Assembly: GCF_021311115.1 (NCBI RefSeq)
Contig: NZ_JAJTNP010000002.1
Span: 496,001-560,000 of the forward strand
Direction of reading: 5' to 3'
From: Chryseobacterium gwangjuense
Lineage (GTDB): Bacteria; Bacteroidota; Bacteroidia; Flavobacteriales; Weeksellaceae
Length of the DNA: 64,000 nucleotides
Shown here: positions 53,265-61,293 of the stretch, one piece after another
How positions within the stretch are numbered: position 1 is the first letter of the stretch
Layout: each line of letters starts with the position of its first letter
Translations under genes and position numbers: made by a program
Notes under the pieces: generated by a model
The model's database searches: none
What the model saw: only the letters and a program-made list of their open reading frames with translations
Told to the model about the DNA's origin: nothing

Positions 53265-54302
53265 TTATATTTTGTTTTTAATTAATTTCTGAACAATTTG
53301 ATTTAGATTTTCTCTGTTGTCGTCAATATAGCTTAGTCCGGCCTGTATCAGGTTTTCAATATTAGAACGTCTTACATTATCCATTGCAGGAGAGGCGTTT
53401 TTCAACGAAGGATTTAGTCGGTAATAATTTTTCTGATTCCTCAATCCTAAGGTCTGAAACATCTGACAAAGCTGATAATCTACGGTTTCTGCATTGGCCG
53501 ACATTAAAATGTCAATAATTGGATTTACCCAGCCTATTTTTCCTGCTTTTTCCAGTTTTTTAAAAGAATAAGGTCTTGCTTCAATTCCGGTTCCGATTGA
53601 AACAATAATCATATCATTTACACTTGGATGATTCGCTTTCTGATGATTCTTCAACACTTCTGCAAAAGGAATTTTTCTCGCTTCTGCATAAGCACAAAGT
53701 GCAGGATTATTGGCAAACATTCCGCCATCAATTAGGCTGAAGATCTGTCCGTACATCGATTTAATCTGAACCGGCGTGAAGTAAGTTGGCGCCGCAGAAG
53801 TAGCTCTGCAAACATCTTTTACGTAAAAGTTATCGGTATTTAAATGTGCATTCCAGGAGTTGAATAATTTTGCTCTTCTGTTTTCAATATCATAGCTGGT
53901 TATTAAACATGGTTTTATTAATTCTTTTAATTCTAAATTTCCAAAAAAGTCATTCAAATTTTTTTCAAGAGCTTCCTGAGAGATCTTTTCATTCAGTAAT
54001 CCGAAAGGATTCACCAAACGTTCCCAAAAAGAGACCTGAAATATATCTCCTCCTTTTTCAGCATACAATTCTAATCCTTTTTGGATCGAATATTTTGCTT
54101 TTCGGTGTTCATCGGGACAGAGAATAATAGACGCAATCAGCCCTCCTGTACTGCTTCCCGCAACAAGATCGAAATAATCGCCAAGTCTTGCGTTCGGCTG
54201 ATCATAAAACTGAAGCTGCTCTTCTATGTAGCGCAGAATGATACAGGTAATAATTCCTCTGATTCCGCCTCCATCCAAAGAAAGTAGGGTTGTCTTTTTC
54301 AT
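53265..54302 (-). CDS. Patatin-like phospholipase (CapV-like)
   Basis: The 345-aa protein has the full patatin active site: oxyanion loop DGGGIRGIITC (residues about 9-19), nucleophile Ser in the GSSTGG elbow (about residue 50), and the catalytic Asp in LIDGGMFANNPAL (about residue 190). It has no signal peptide, so it would act on the inner membrane from the cytoplasm, removing fatty acids from phospholipids. Patatins of this size resemble CapV effectors of CBASS defence, but no cyclic-nucleotide synthase lies nearby. Its promoter (54427-54460) carries the island motif, placing it with the M15 peptidase as a probable lysis partner. Confidence 0.85.
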   Translation of the reverse strand: MKKTTLLSLDGGGIRGIITCIILRYIEEQLQFYDQPNARLGDYFDLVAGSSTGGLIASIILCPDEHRKAKYSIQKGLELYAEKGGDIFQVSFWERLVNPFGLLNEKISQEALEKNLNDFFGNLELKELIKPCLITSYDIENRRAKLFNSWNAHLNTDNFYVKDVCRATSAAPTYFTPVQIKSMYGQIFSLIDGGMFANNPALCAYAEARKIPFAEVLKNHQKANHPSVNDMIIVSIGTGIEARPYSFKKLEKAGKIGWVNPIIDILMSANAETVDYQLCQMFQTLGLRNQKNYYRLNPSLKNASPAMDNVRRSNIENLIQAGLSYIDDNRENLNQIVQKLIKNKI

Positions 54303-54426
54303 ATGATTTTTTTACTTTTTTAAGAAATACTTTGCAATTTTAGATAAGTAAAACCAATAGTTTTCCGAAAAATGACTATTGGTTTCAGCTTATTATAATA
54401 CTTGCTTTTAGTGCTTTTCTATACAG

Positions 54427-54460
54427 TAAAAGTAGCTTAGCAAGGCGACAGAACATGTCG
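54427..54460 (-). promoter_or_regulatory. Island-motif promoter, patatin gene
   Basis: Minus strand: CGACATGTTCTGTCG (54446-54460), a perfect CGACA-N5-TGTCG inverted repeat, 11 bases, then TACTTTTA (54427-54434), one base off the TAnnTTTG box. It is 125 bases before the patatin ATG. Confidence 0.7.
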
Positions 54461-54490
54461 TATTAAAAATAATTTTCAAATAAAAGAGAA

Positions 54491-54991
54491 TTAAAAAATC
54501 ACATAATTTTCTTTATCACGAGCCATTTTCAAAAGTCTTCTCCAACTCGTTTTCACCAAACCTTTCTTTGTCGGGATATTCTTCTTTTCAAAATGAGGGA
54601 GGTCTTTAAAAGTCTTCCAGTTTCCGCCCCAATCCCAGCCATGTCTGGCAAAAATTTTAACACACTCATACCAATCGGCTACCTGATCATTATCCCAGTC
54701 TTTTACAGTGTCCCAACTTGCGGTTTTTCCGTCAATCATCATACAAATATCAACGGCAAGTCCGTAATTGTGGATGCTTTGTCCGGCTTTGGCATTGGTT
54801 ACTTTTTTTCCGGAAGTAATTCTTCCGATAGCATATAGTTTTTCCTGTTCTTCGAAACTTCTTAAACCTTGTGTTATTCTTACTTTGGCTCTTCCGGTTA
54901 ATGCTTCATCACATTCCTTAATAATCTGTTTCACTTCATCCCTTACCAAAGGGTGAAGTTTTTTTATTCTCTGTATCGTTACTTTGTCCAT
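54491..54991 (-). CDS. M15-family L-Ala-D-Glu peptidase, endolysin-like
   Basis: The 166-aa protein matches the M15C (phage endolysin/CwlK) peptidase group. Metal ligands are visible in the SIHNYGLAVDICM motif (SxHxxGxAxD, about residues 72-82) and the C-terminal LPHFEKK His; GRAKVRITQGLRSFEEQEKLYAIGR is the usual N-terminal part. It would cut the L-Ala-D-Glu bond in peptidoglycan. There is no signal peptide, as in phage lysins that need a holin or membrane damage to reach the wall; no holin is present, but the neighbouring patatin could provide membrane damage. The island promoter 55021-55054 lies 30 bases upstream. Confidence 0.9.
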   Translation of the reverse strand: MDKVTIQRIKKLHPLVRDEVKQIIKECDEALTGRAKVRITQGLRSFEEQEKLYAIGRITSGKKVTNAKAGQSIHNYGLAVDICMMIDGKTASWDTVKDWDNDQVADWYECVKIFARHGWDWGGNWKTFKDLPHFEKKNIPTKKGLVKTSWRRLLKMARDKENYVIF

Positions 54992-55020
54992 AGTATCAAT
55001 TTTTTAGCGTTTTTGGAAAA

Positions 55021-55054
55021 CAAAATTAAGACTGAGGTACGACAAAACTTGACG
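55021..55054 (-). promoter_or_regulatory. Island-motif promoter, M15 peptidase gene
   Basis: Minus strand: CGTCAAGTTTTGTCG (55040-55054), 11 bases, TAATTTTG (55021-55028), a full TAnnTTTG match. Start codon at 54991. Confidence 0.75.
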
Positions 55055-55142
55055 CATTTAAAATAAATTAATGTTTTGTAAATCAGTTATTTAATTTATT
55101 TTTAAAATTGTAAATAATGATCATATTCTGTTTAAAAAAGCA

Positions 55143-55150
55143 TAATTTTG
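55143..55150 (+). promoter_or_regulatory. -7 box for umuC
   Basis: TAATTTTG matches TAnnTTTG, 27 bases before the umuC ATG. No island-type inverted repeat is found 11 bases upstream on this strand. Confidence 0.45.
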
Positions 55151-55177
55151 TGTATTGAAATCTTTGATTTTTGAATC

Positions 55178-56455
55178 ATGTATGCTTTAGTAGATTGCAA
55201 CAATTTTTTCGTTTCATGTGAGAGAACCCTTGATCCGGAGCTCGAGAATAAACCCGTTGTGGTACTTTCCAACAACGACGGATGTGTTGTATCCAGAAGC
55301 AAAGAAGCAAAAGAGTTGGGAATTCCGATGGCGGCTCCTGCTTTCAAATATAAAGAGCTCTTCAAAAAGCATGATGTACAATGTTTCTCTGCAAAATTTG
55401 AGTTGTATAATTTCAAAAGTCAGCGTGTAATTGAAATCTCCACGGCATATGTTGACAAAGCTGATTTTGAAGTATATTCTATCGATGAGCTGTTTTTAGA
55501 TTTTAAAAGTTTTAAATACATTAATATTCATGATTATTGTATTAAGATTAAAGATGAAATTAAAGAATTGGAGAATATTCCCGTAAGTATAGGAATTGCT
55601 CCTACAAAAACACTTTGTAAAGTAGCCAATAGAATTGTAAAAGAATTTCCGGATAAGTTTGACGGGGTATATATTTTAGATACGCCTGAAAAAATAGAAA
55701 AAGCTTTAAAATGGCTTAATATTGGTGATGTTTGGGGAATAGGAAGACGATTGGCTGTAAAAATGCAGGATAACAGAGTTTTCAAAGCCTGGGATTTATT
55801 ACAGAAACCGGAAATGTGGGTTCGCAAAATTATGGGAATTCAAGGTGTAAGAATGGTTAATGAATTAAAAGGAATCCGTCAATTGGAACTCGATGCTCCT
55901 TCTCCTAAAAAATCAATTGCAGTGACCAGAAGTTTTATGGAAATGCTGACGAAGAAAGAAGAGGTTCGCGAGCGTGTAGAAACTTTTGGAATGTATTGCT
56001 CAGAACGTTTGAGAAAGCAAAATACCTGTTGTAAAATGGTGACGGTTTTTGTACAGACCAATCGTTTCAGAAAAGACTTGCCCGAATACAGAAAAGCAAT
56101 GACTCAGATCCTTCCTAATCCGACCAACTCTTCAATTTTGATAGGAAGAGTGGTGAATGAATTGTTTGAAGCCATTTACAAAGAAGGCTTCCATTACAAA
56201 CGAGCAGGTGTTTTTGTGAATGATTTTGTTCCCGAAGATCAAAGACAAATCAGCCTTTTTGAAGAGGATACTCAAAACCAACATTTGCCTGCCATGAAAG
56301 CAATGGATGCCATGAACAGAAAATTCGGGAAAGATAAAGTTCGTCTCGGGAGTATGAGCGGACAAAACACATTCGGAAGGGCAAAATTATCTCCCGAATA
56401 TGAAGCGTTTTTAAAAAATAATACTCTTCCTGAAGCGAATTTTAGATTCCACTAA
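55178..56455 (+). CDS. umuC: Y-family DNA polymerase UmuC
   Basis: UmuC is the catalytic subunit of translesion DNA polymerase V. The 425-aa protein begins MYALVDCNNFFVSCERTLDP (first metal-binding Asp), then LSNNDGCVVSRSKEAKELGIPM, YSIDELFLDF (catalytic Asp-Glu), SIGIAPTKTLCKVANRIVKEF and the C-terminal UmuC-specific domain (RQISLFEEDTQNQHLPAMKAMDAMNRKFGKDKVRLGSM). The length is standard. The umuD gene usually found directly upstream is missing here. It is divergent from the M15 peptidase gene, with a shared 186-base control region. The gene is chromosomally common and may not belong to the island. Confidence 0.95.
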   Translation: MYALVDCNNFFVSCERTLDPELENKPVVVLSNNDGCVVSRSKEAKELGIPMAAPAFKYKELFKKHDVQCFSAKFELYNFKSQRVIEISTAYVDKADFEVYSIDELFLDFKSFKYINIHDYCIKIKDEIKELENIPVSIGIAPTKTLCKVANRIVKEFPDKFDGVYILDTPEKIEKALKWLNIGDVWGIGRRLAVKMQDNRVFKAWDLLQKPEMWVRKIMGIQGVRMVNELKGIRQLELDAPSPKKSIAVTRSFMEMLTKKEEVRERVETFGMYCSERLRKQNTCCKMVTVFVQTNRFRKDLPEYRKAMTQILPNPTNSSILIGRVVNELFEAIYKEGFHYKRAGVFVNDFVPEDQRQISLFEEDTQNQHLPAMKAMDAMNRKFGKDKVRLGSMSGQNTFGRAKLSPEYEAFLKNNTLPEANFRFH

Positions 56456-56519
56456 ATGTTTAGTTAGAGAGATGCGGGATTCGTGTTTCGAGATATGATT
56501 TTCTCAACTTTTTCACCAA

Positions 56520-57134
56520 TTATTTTTTACTCATATATTTCCAGTTTCTAGCTTTACCTTCAGAAATCCATTCTATAGCTTGTTCCATTCGTTTGTTTCG
56601 AGTGGCTTCTGTTTTGGCTTCTGTAAGCCAGTTGATATATTCTTTCCGGAATGATGGTGAACCTTTGGTAAACACTTCCAAAGCTTCTTTATTTTGTTTG
56701 AGAGCATTCTGAAAATAATCAGGAACTTCGGTTTCCGTTTTTGAAGGAGCAGCCTTTTTCATAGTGACTCCCATATCGGTAAGTTCCATCGCTTCAAGAA
56801 TCATTTTTTTGAGCAATGGTTTTGAAGGAAGATCTTCAACTTTTGTAATTTTTCCTAAGCTGAACATATTGGTTTTTTCAACATCGGTTTCGATGTTTTT
56901 GAGCGTTTTCATTTCATCATGAAGCCAAAATCCCAAACTGCAATAATGTTTAAACGAAACCATAGAACAAAGGATTTTCCCTTTATACATAAAAGTGGGA
57001 AACTTCCATTTGATGGCTTCTTCCGTGTCCGGACATATTTCATGAACGATTTCCCGAATGTGTTGTAAAATTGGTTTTGCAAAATCCTGAGATTTTTCAA
57101 TATACTCATCCACTTTTATATTGTAATTTTCCAT
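56520..57134 (-). CDS. YdeI/OmpD-associated-like (DUF1801) protein
   Basis: The 204-aa protein combines an N-terminal DUF1801 fold (KPILQHIREIVHEICPDTEEAIKWKFPTFMYKGKILCSM) with a C-terminal helical OmdA-like part (FQNALKQNKEALEVF, then YINWLTEAKTEATRNKRMEQAIEWISEGKARNWKYM). This two-part layout is that of the YdeI family. The function is uncertain in all members. It follows the serine hydrolase gene by 5 bases, so the two are probably co-transcribed. Confidence 0.8.
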   Translation of the reverse strand: MENYNIKVDEYIEKSQDFAKPILQHIREIVHEICPDTEEAIKWKFPTFMYKGKILCSMVSFKHYCSLGFWLHDEMKTLKNIETDVEKTNMFSLGKITKVEDLPSKPLLKKMILEAMELTDMGVTMKKAAPSKTETEVPDYFQNALKQNKEALEVFTKGSPSFRKEYINWLTEAKTEATRNKRMEQAIEWISEGKARNWKYMSKK

Positions 57135-57139
57135 AGTGT

Positions 57140-58273
57140 TTATTGAAATAATTGTACAGTTTCATTCACAAGAAACTTCACTTGGTCAGGTCTTCCTCTG
57201 TCTGTTTTTGGGAGATTGTTGTAGCTTCCTGTTCTTACGATAACCATATTATGTTCAGGAATCATGATAATATATTGTCCTTGAAGTCCTAAGAAATAAT
57301 AATGTTTTATAGGGTTATCATTATTGATCCAGAATCCCATTCCGTAGATATCTTCAGAGTTTTTTGTCGGAGTTTTCATTTGATTAATAAAATCAAGATT
57401 TAAGATCTGTTGATCGTTTACTTTTCCGTTATCTAAAAATAATTGTCCCAGCTTTGCAAAATCTCTTGCATTAGAATGAATACAGCAATAGGTTTTCTCC
57501 ATTCCACTTTCATCCGTGCTCCAATCTGCATTTTGTTCCATTCCCAAAGGAATCCAGAATTTTTCGGATAAATAGCTTGCTAATGATTGATTGACGGCTT
57601 TTCTCACCGCAAAACCTAAAAGTTGTGTGGAACCGCTTTGGTATTCAAATTTTTCACCCGGATTTTCTTTAAATTTTCTTGAAAAAGTAGCATCAATAAG
57701 GCTTTTTCCGTAGTATGCTTTTGCGTTGGGTAAAAAAGGGTTTTTATAATCTTCATTCCAATCCAAGCCTGCTTCCATCTGAGCTAAATTTTTTAGCGTC
57801 AGTTGAGCTCCGAATTCTTTATTCTTAAATTCTTCAAAATAATCTGAAAACAGATCATCAAGACTTTTTATTTTGCCTTCTTGCAAAGCTTTTCCCAGAA
57901 GCATTACCGTAACTGCTTTAGCCATGGAAAAAGAATTCGTTTTGGAGGATTGATTATAGCCATTCCAATATTGTTCATGAACTAATTTGCCGTTTTTTAC
58001 TACAATAAAAGAAGCGGTATTGGAATGCATTAAATCATCAACTATATTTTTAGGTAGTTTTGTTTTGTTGTATTCAGGAGCTTCTTCCCAACGTTTTGGG
58101 TTTTTTGTAGTGATGAGGTTACTGGAAAATAATTTGCCGTCGTCAATATTGGCACTGGATTTTCCACGCAGATAGGTTTTAGAAATACCATTGAAAATAT
58201 AGGCATATCCTAAAAGGTATATTGCGACTACAACAGCAACAATAGCGGTAATGAAATAAATAAAAAGTATCAT
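57140..58273 (-). CDS. Membrane-anchored serine hydrolase (class C beta-lactamase fold)
   Basis: This 377-aa protein has an N-terminal membrane helix (ITAIVAVVVAIYLLGYAYIF) followed by a class C beta-lactamase-like domain. The SxxK motif is NSFSMAKAVTVMLLG (about residue 115), the second motif Tyr is in FEYQSGSTQLLGF (about residue 205), and YYFLGLQGQYIIMIPEHNMVIVRTG near the C-terminus corresponds to the HxG/KTG region. Such proteins act as peptidases or esterases; antibiotic hydrolysis is unlikely without other evidence. It heads a two-gene unit with the YdeI-like gene. Confidence 0.85.
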   Translation of the reverse strand: MILFIYFITAIVAVVVAIYLLGYAYIFNGISKTYLRGKSSANIDDGKLFSSNLITTKNPKRWEEAPEYNKTKLPKNIVDDLMHSNTASFIVVKNGKLVHEQYWNGYNQSSKTNSFSMAKAVTVMLLGKALQEGKIKSLDDLFSDYFEEFKNKEFGAQLTLKNLAQMEAGLDWNEDYKNPFLPNAKAYYGKSLIDATFSRKFKENPGEKFEYQSGSTQLLGFAVRKAVNQSLASYLSEKFWIPLGMEQNADWSTDESGMEKTYCCIHSNARDFAKLGQLFLDNGKVNDQQILNLDFINQMKTPTKNSEDIYGMGFWINNDNPIKHYYFLGLQGQYIIMIPEHNMVIVRTGSYNNLPKTDRGRPDQVKFLVNETVQLFQ

Positions 58274-58355
58274 ATCGATTGATCTGTAACAAATTTAAAA
58301 TAATTTTAAAAACATGAAACGAAATGATTTATTTTTGTGATTATTTGATGAAAAT

Positions 58356-59657
58356 ATGATGAAAAAAATTGTTTCTTTTTTATTTCTTTATGGCTTTATA
58401 TTTTGTTTCGGACAGGCTTATAAGCCTATTGATACAGCAGATTATCTCAAGAGAAAAGAATTTCTTAAAAGCTTTGCTGCCAATAATGAAAATCTGATCA
58501 CGAAAAGTAAAAATACCTATTCAGGGAAAAGAGGAAATGAACTGTCAAAAATTTATAAAGAGCTTGAAAAAGATTTTGAAAAACAGGTGAAAAATAAAGA
58601 CTTTGCCTTTAATTCCGTGTTTGAAGGAAAAGCAAAAAGTCTGATTGCCCGTTTAAGGAAAAACAATCCTCAGATTCCACAGGATTTGACGATTCTTATT
58701 GCGAAAGATAATACACCGAATGCTTATTGCTTTGCAGACGGAGTTTTTGTAATCAATATGGGGCTTTTTAACTGGCTCGATAATGATGATCAGCTTGGAG
58801 CGGTGATTTCTCATGAGTTGGGTCACAAAATATCTGAACATTCACTGAAAACTTTTTTGCAGATGATTGATCAGAATCAGCTTGATAAAATTACGCTTCA
58901 GGATATTAAATCAACAAAAGAAAACCGTAACGAACGGGCTTTTAATGTAATGAAAAGCAGGATTTATAGAAAAGGAGCGGAGAGAAGAAAGGATGAGATG
59001 CAGGCGGATTCTTTGGGATATGCAATTTTCAAAAACAGTGATTTTAAGAAAACAGAATTTATCAATACGTTGAAAAGGCTTCAGGATTTTGATACAATTT
59101 CCCCAAGAGAATTAAAGGTAGAAACATATAAAAAGTATTTTAATCTTCCGAAGCAGGAGTTCAAAGACAAATGGCTTAAAAAAGAAGATTTCTCTCTGTA
59201 TAACTACAATAATTTTAAAGAAAAACTGAATAAAGATTCATTGGCTTCACATCCTGAGATTGTATTGAGAATTGAAAAACTTAGAAAAATTTTCCCTGAA
59301 TTGAAAAATGATATAGAGGCGGAAAAATCTTCAGAATCTTATGCTGCTTTGGAAAAGACGGCAAGAATGGAAACGCTGCCTAATTTATTTCATTCCGAAG
59401 ATTATGGAGTAGGAATTTATACAAGCTTGCAGTTTTTACAAGATGGTGAAGAAGAAAAATATTATAAAGATTGGTTGGGGAAATGTTTTGTAAAAATCTA
59501 TGAAGCAAGAAAAAATTATAATCTTAACCGCTATCTGGATAGGGTAGATCCTAAAAACCAAAGTGAAAGTTACCAGCAGTTTCTCAACTTTATGTGGAAT
59601 CTGAGTCTGGATGAGATTAAAAATATTGCAGATTACTATCAAATGAAAGAATCCTGA
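58356..59657 (+). CDS. Exported M48-family metalloprotease
   Basis: A 433-aa protein with a signal peptide (MMKKIVSFLFLYGFIFCFGQ; the second Met at 58359 is an equal start candidate). The catalytic motif is AVISHELGHKISEHS (HExxH, about residues 150-164), with the third ligand Glu in RRKDEMQADSLGYAIF about 65 residues later. It belongs to the M48 (Oma1/BepA-like) group but has a long unusual C-terminal half that I do not recognise. Probable role: protein quality control in the periplasm. The stop codon lies inside the terminator stem (59648-59679). Confidence 0.85.
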   Translation: MMKKIVSFLFLYGFIFCFGQAYKPIDTADYLKRKEFLKSFAANNENLITKSKNTYSGKRGNELSKIYKELEKDFEKQVKNKDFAFNSVFEGKAKSLIARLRKNNPQIPQDLTILIAKDNTPNAYCFADGVFVINMGLFNWLDNDDQLGAVISHELGHKISEHSLKTFLQMIDQNQLDKITLQDIKSTKENRNERAFNVMKSRIYRKGAERRKDEMQADSLGYAIFKNSDFKKTEFINTLKRLQDFDTISPRELKVETYKKYFNLPKQEFKDKWLKKEDFSLYNYNNFKEKLNKDSLASHPEIVLRIEKLRKIFPELKNDIEAEKSSESYAALEKTARMETLPNLFHSEDYGVGIYTSLQFLQDGEEEKYYKDWLGKCFVKIYEARKNYNLNRYLDRVDPKNQSESYQQFLNFMWNLSLDEIKNIADYYQMKES

Positions 59658-59679
59658 CCGAAGGTCAGGATTCTTTTTT
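59648..59679. terminator. Terminator overlapping the M48 stop codon
   Basis: AGAATCCTGACC and its exact complement with a GAA loop run into six T residues. The TGA stop of the protease gene is part of the stem. It also serves the convergent gene that ends at 59684. Confidence 0.85.
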
Positions 59680-59683
59680 ATCA

Positions 59684-61210
59684 TTAATAATTTAGCCTCT
59701 CAAGACGGACTTTATTGAACTTTTCTTTTTCATTGTATTCTCTAAGTAGAATATAGCCTTCTTTTGCTACGTAAGGCGTTACAACAAAATTATCTTTTTC
59801 AGAAATAGGAATAATCTCCTGTTTGAATTTCCCATCAATAACAGTGTTAATGAAAAGGTTCCATTTTTTCTCTTTAGTTACCTGATCTTTTTTGTAATCT
59901 CGGAAGAAGAACACAACATCTTTTCCGTCATTTAAATATTGTGAAAACAGATAATCGCTGTTTACCCATTTAGACTTTTCTTTTTCAAAAATCTGAACAT
60001 CTTTTACTTTAAAGTTTTTGTCGGCATTTATGTAAACTAAATCAGTTGTTTTCGGTGCATTGTATTGTCCGGCCGGTTTAAATTTTTCAGAAAGAATTCC
60101 TACACTGCCGTCACTCATAAAATAGACATCTTTGGTTTGAAGGAAATAACCGTTTTCTACACCGCCATCTGCACTCAATTTGGGAATATGGTTGGAAAGA
60201 TCCGGCTTATAATTTAAAGTTTTAAGATCAACATTATAATTGTTTTTATCCAAAATGAATCTTGCAAAACCTTTATCGCCTTTATCGAAATTTCTACCCA
60301 TTAAGACCACTTTGTCGTCGAACGTTTTATCATTATCCAGTTTTGTTCCACTGGAATATAAAGCATCAATATTATAAATCGTTTCCGGAGTAAGTCCTGT
60401 AATAGGTTGGTTGGAAAGCTCTTTTCCTGTTTTCATGTCGATCACCAAAAGAGAAAAAGTTTTGTCATCGTCATTTACCTTTCTTAAAATTCCGTAAATA
60501 CGATTTTCGTCTTTTTCAAGTAAAGTAAGATCTGAGAATACTTTTTTGCTGCCATCAGTATTATAGCGATATCTCCAGACTTCTTTTTTGTTTTCGTCGA
60601 ATTTGATAAGGCTGTTTTTGTTGACATATTTGCCATAATCATTGTATTCTATTGCAAAATAACCACCTTCTTTAATTTCTCCTACCGAAGAAACATAGTT
60701 ATAGCCTTTGTCTTTTTTCTCTGCACGGTTTTCTTTTCTTTCCTCTTTAAAGCTTTTAGGCTGATTAATTTCTACGAAAGTTCCGTTTTCTAGATAATCA
60801 TAATACACTTTTGGTTTTACCGTATTGGCTTTAGGATCTATGACCATAGATACCGGCATTGCAGCATCTTTTGCAAACGCTTGAAGATAATTGAAATCCG
60901 AAGGACGAAGAATAACCTGCCCTTTAAAATCTACATAGCCATAATAATTAGAAACTAAAAGGTTGGCTTCAAATTCATTATTAGCAACCGGGTTGAGGTT
61001 TTTATCTAAAAGGACGTATTCGAATTTCTGAGTCTTTTTATCTGTTTTTCCGTAAGAATATAAAGAAACATAGCCGTACAAATTGTCTTTGGTATCAAAA
61101 AGAGCATTCATTCCTACATTTTGTCCTGATGCTAAAGCGGCTAAATCCTGTGTTTGAGAATATGAGAATGTTTGAAACAATACAAACATTAGTCCTGTTA
61201 TTTTTTTCAT
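59684..61210 (-). CDS. Hypothetical exported protein
   Basis: This 508-aa protein has a signal peptide (MKKITGLMFVLFQTFSYSQ). The body has repeated beta-strand segments with Asp/Lys/Tyr (FEYVLLDKNLNPVANNEFEA, LLVIDMKTGKELSNQPITGL, GYILLREYNEKEKFNKVRLERL) that would fit a beta-propeller-like or repeat structure, but no named family is recognised. No lipobox, T9SS tail or catalytic motif is visible. It ends at the terminator shared with the M48 gene and starts 83 bases downstream of glyS. Confidence 0.6.
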   Translation of the reverse strand: MKKITGLMFVLFQTFSYSQTQDLAALASGQNVGMNALFDTKDNLYGYVSLYSYGKTDKKTQKFEYVLLDKNLNPVANNEFEANLLVSNYYGYVDFKGQVILRPSDFNYLQAFAKDAAMPVSMVIDPKANTVKPKVYYDYLENGTFVEINQPKSFKEERKENRAEKKDKGYNYVSSVGEIKEGGYFAIEYNDYGKYVNKNSLIKFDENKKEVWRYRYNTDGSKKVFSDLTLLEKDENRIYGILRKVNDDDKTFSLLVIDMKTGKELSNQPITGLTPETIYNIDALYSSGTKLDNDKTFDDKVVLMGRNFDKGDKGFARFILDKNNYNVDLKTLNYKPDLSNHIPKLSADGGVENGYFLQTKDVYFMSDGSVGILSEKFKPAGQYNAPKTTDLVYINADKNFKVKDVQIFEKEKSKWVNSDYLFSQYLNDGKDVVFFFRDYKKDQVTKEKKWNLFINTVIDGKFKQEIIPISEKDNFVVTPYVAKEGYILLREYNEKEKFNKVRLERLNY

Positions 61211-61265
61211 GGTTTAAATTTGTCAACCAAAAATAACAAATTAGGATATATGTTGATAAAAAAAT

Positions 61266-61289
61266 AAAGCCCTGATTTCTCAAGGCTTT
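61266..61289 (-). terminator. Probable terminator after glyS
   Basis: On the minus strand AAAGCCTTG pairs with the GGGCTTT block, 7 bp with a loop of about ten bases, followed by ATTTTTTT, a few bases after the stop codon. Confidence 0.6.
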
Positions 61290-61293
61290 ACAC

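Noticed and set aside
53265..54302. CBASS operon with CapV effector
   Set aside because: No cyclic-nucleotide synthase and no Cap2/Cap3-type genes lie next to the patatin gene.
38859..54991. Complete prophage or contractile injection system
   Set aside because: Only fibre-like, lysin-like and toxin genes are present. No terminase, portal, capsid, sheath, tube, spike, tape-measure, baseplate, integrase or att-like repeat was seen in the window.
55117..55150. Island motif in the umuC promoter
   Set aside because: TTCTGT occurs upstream of the TAATTTTG box, but the spacing is wrong and the inverted repeat is missing, so umuC was not counted as a regulon member.
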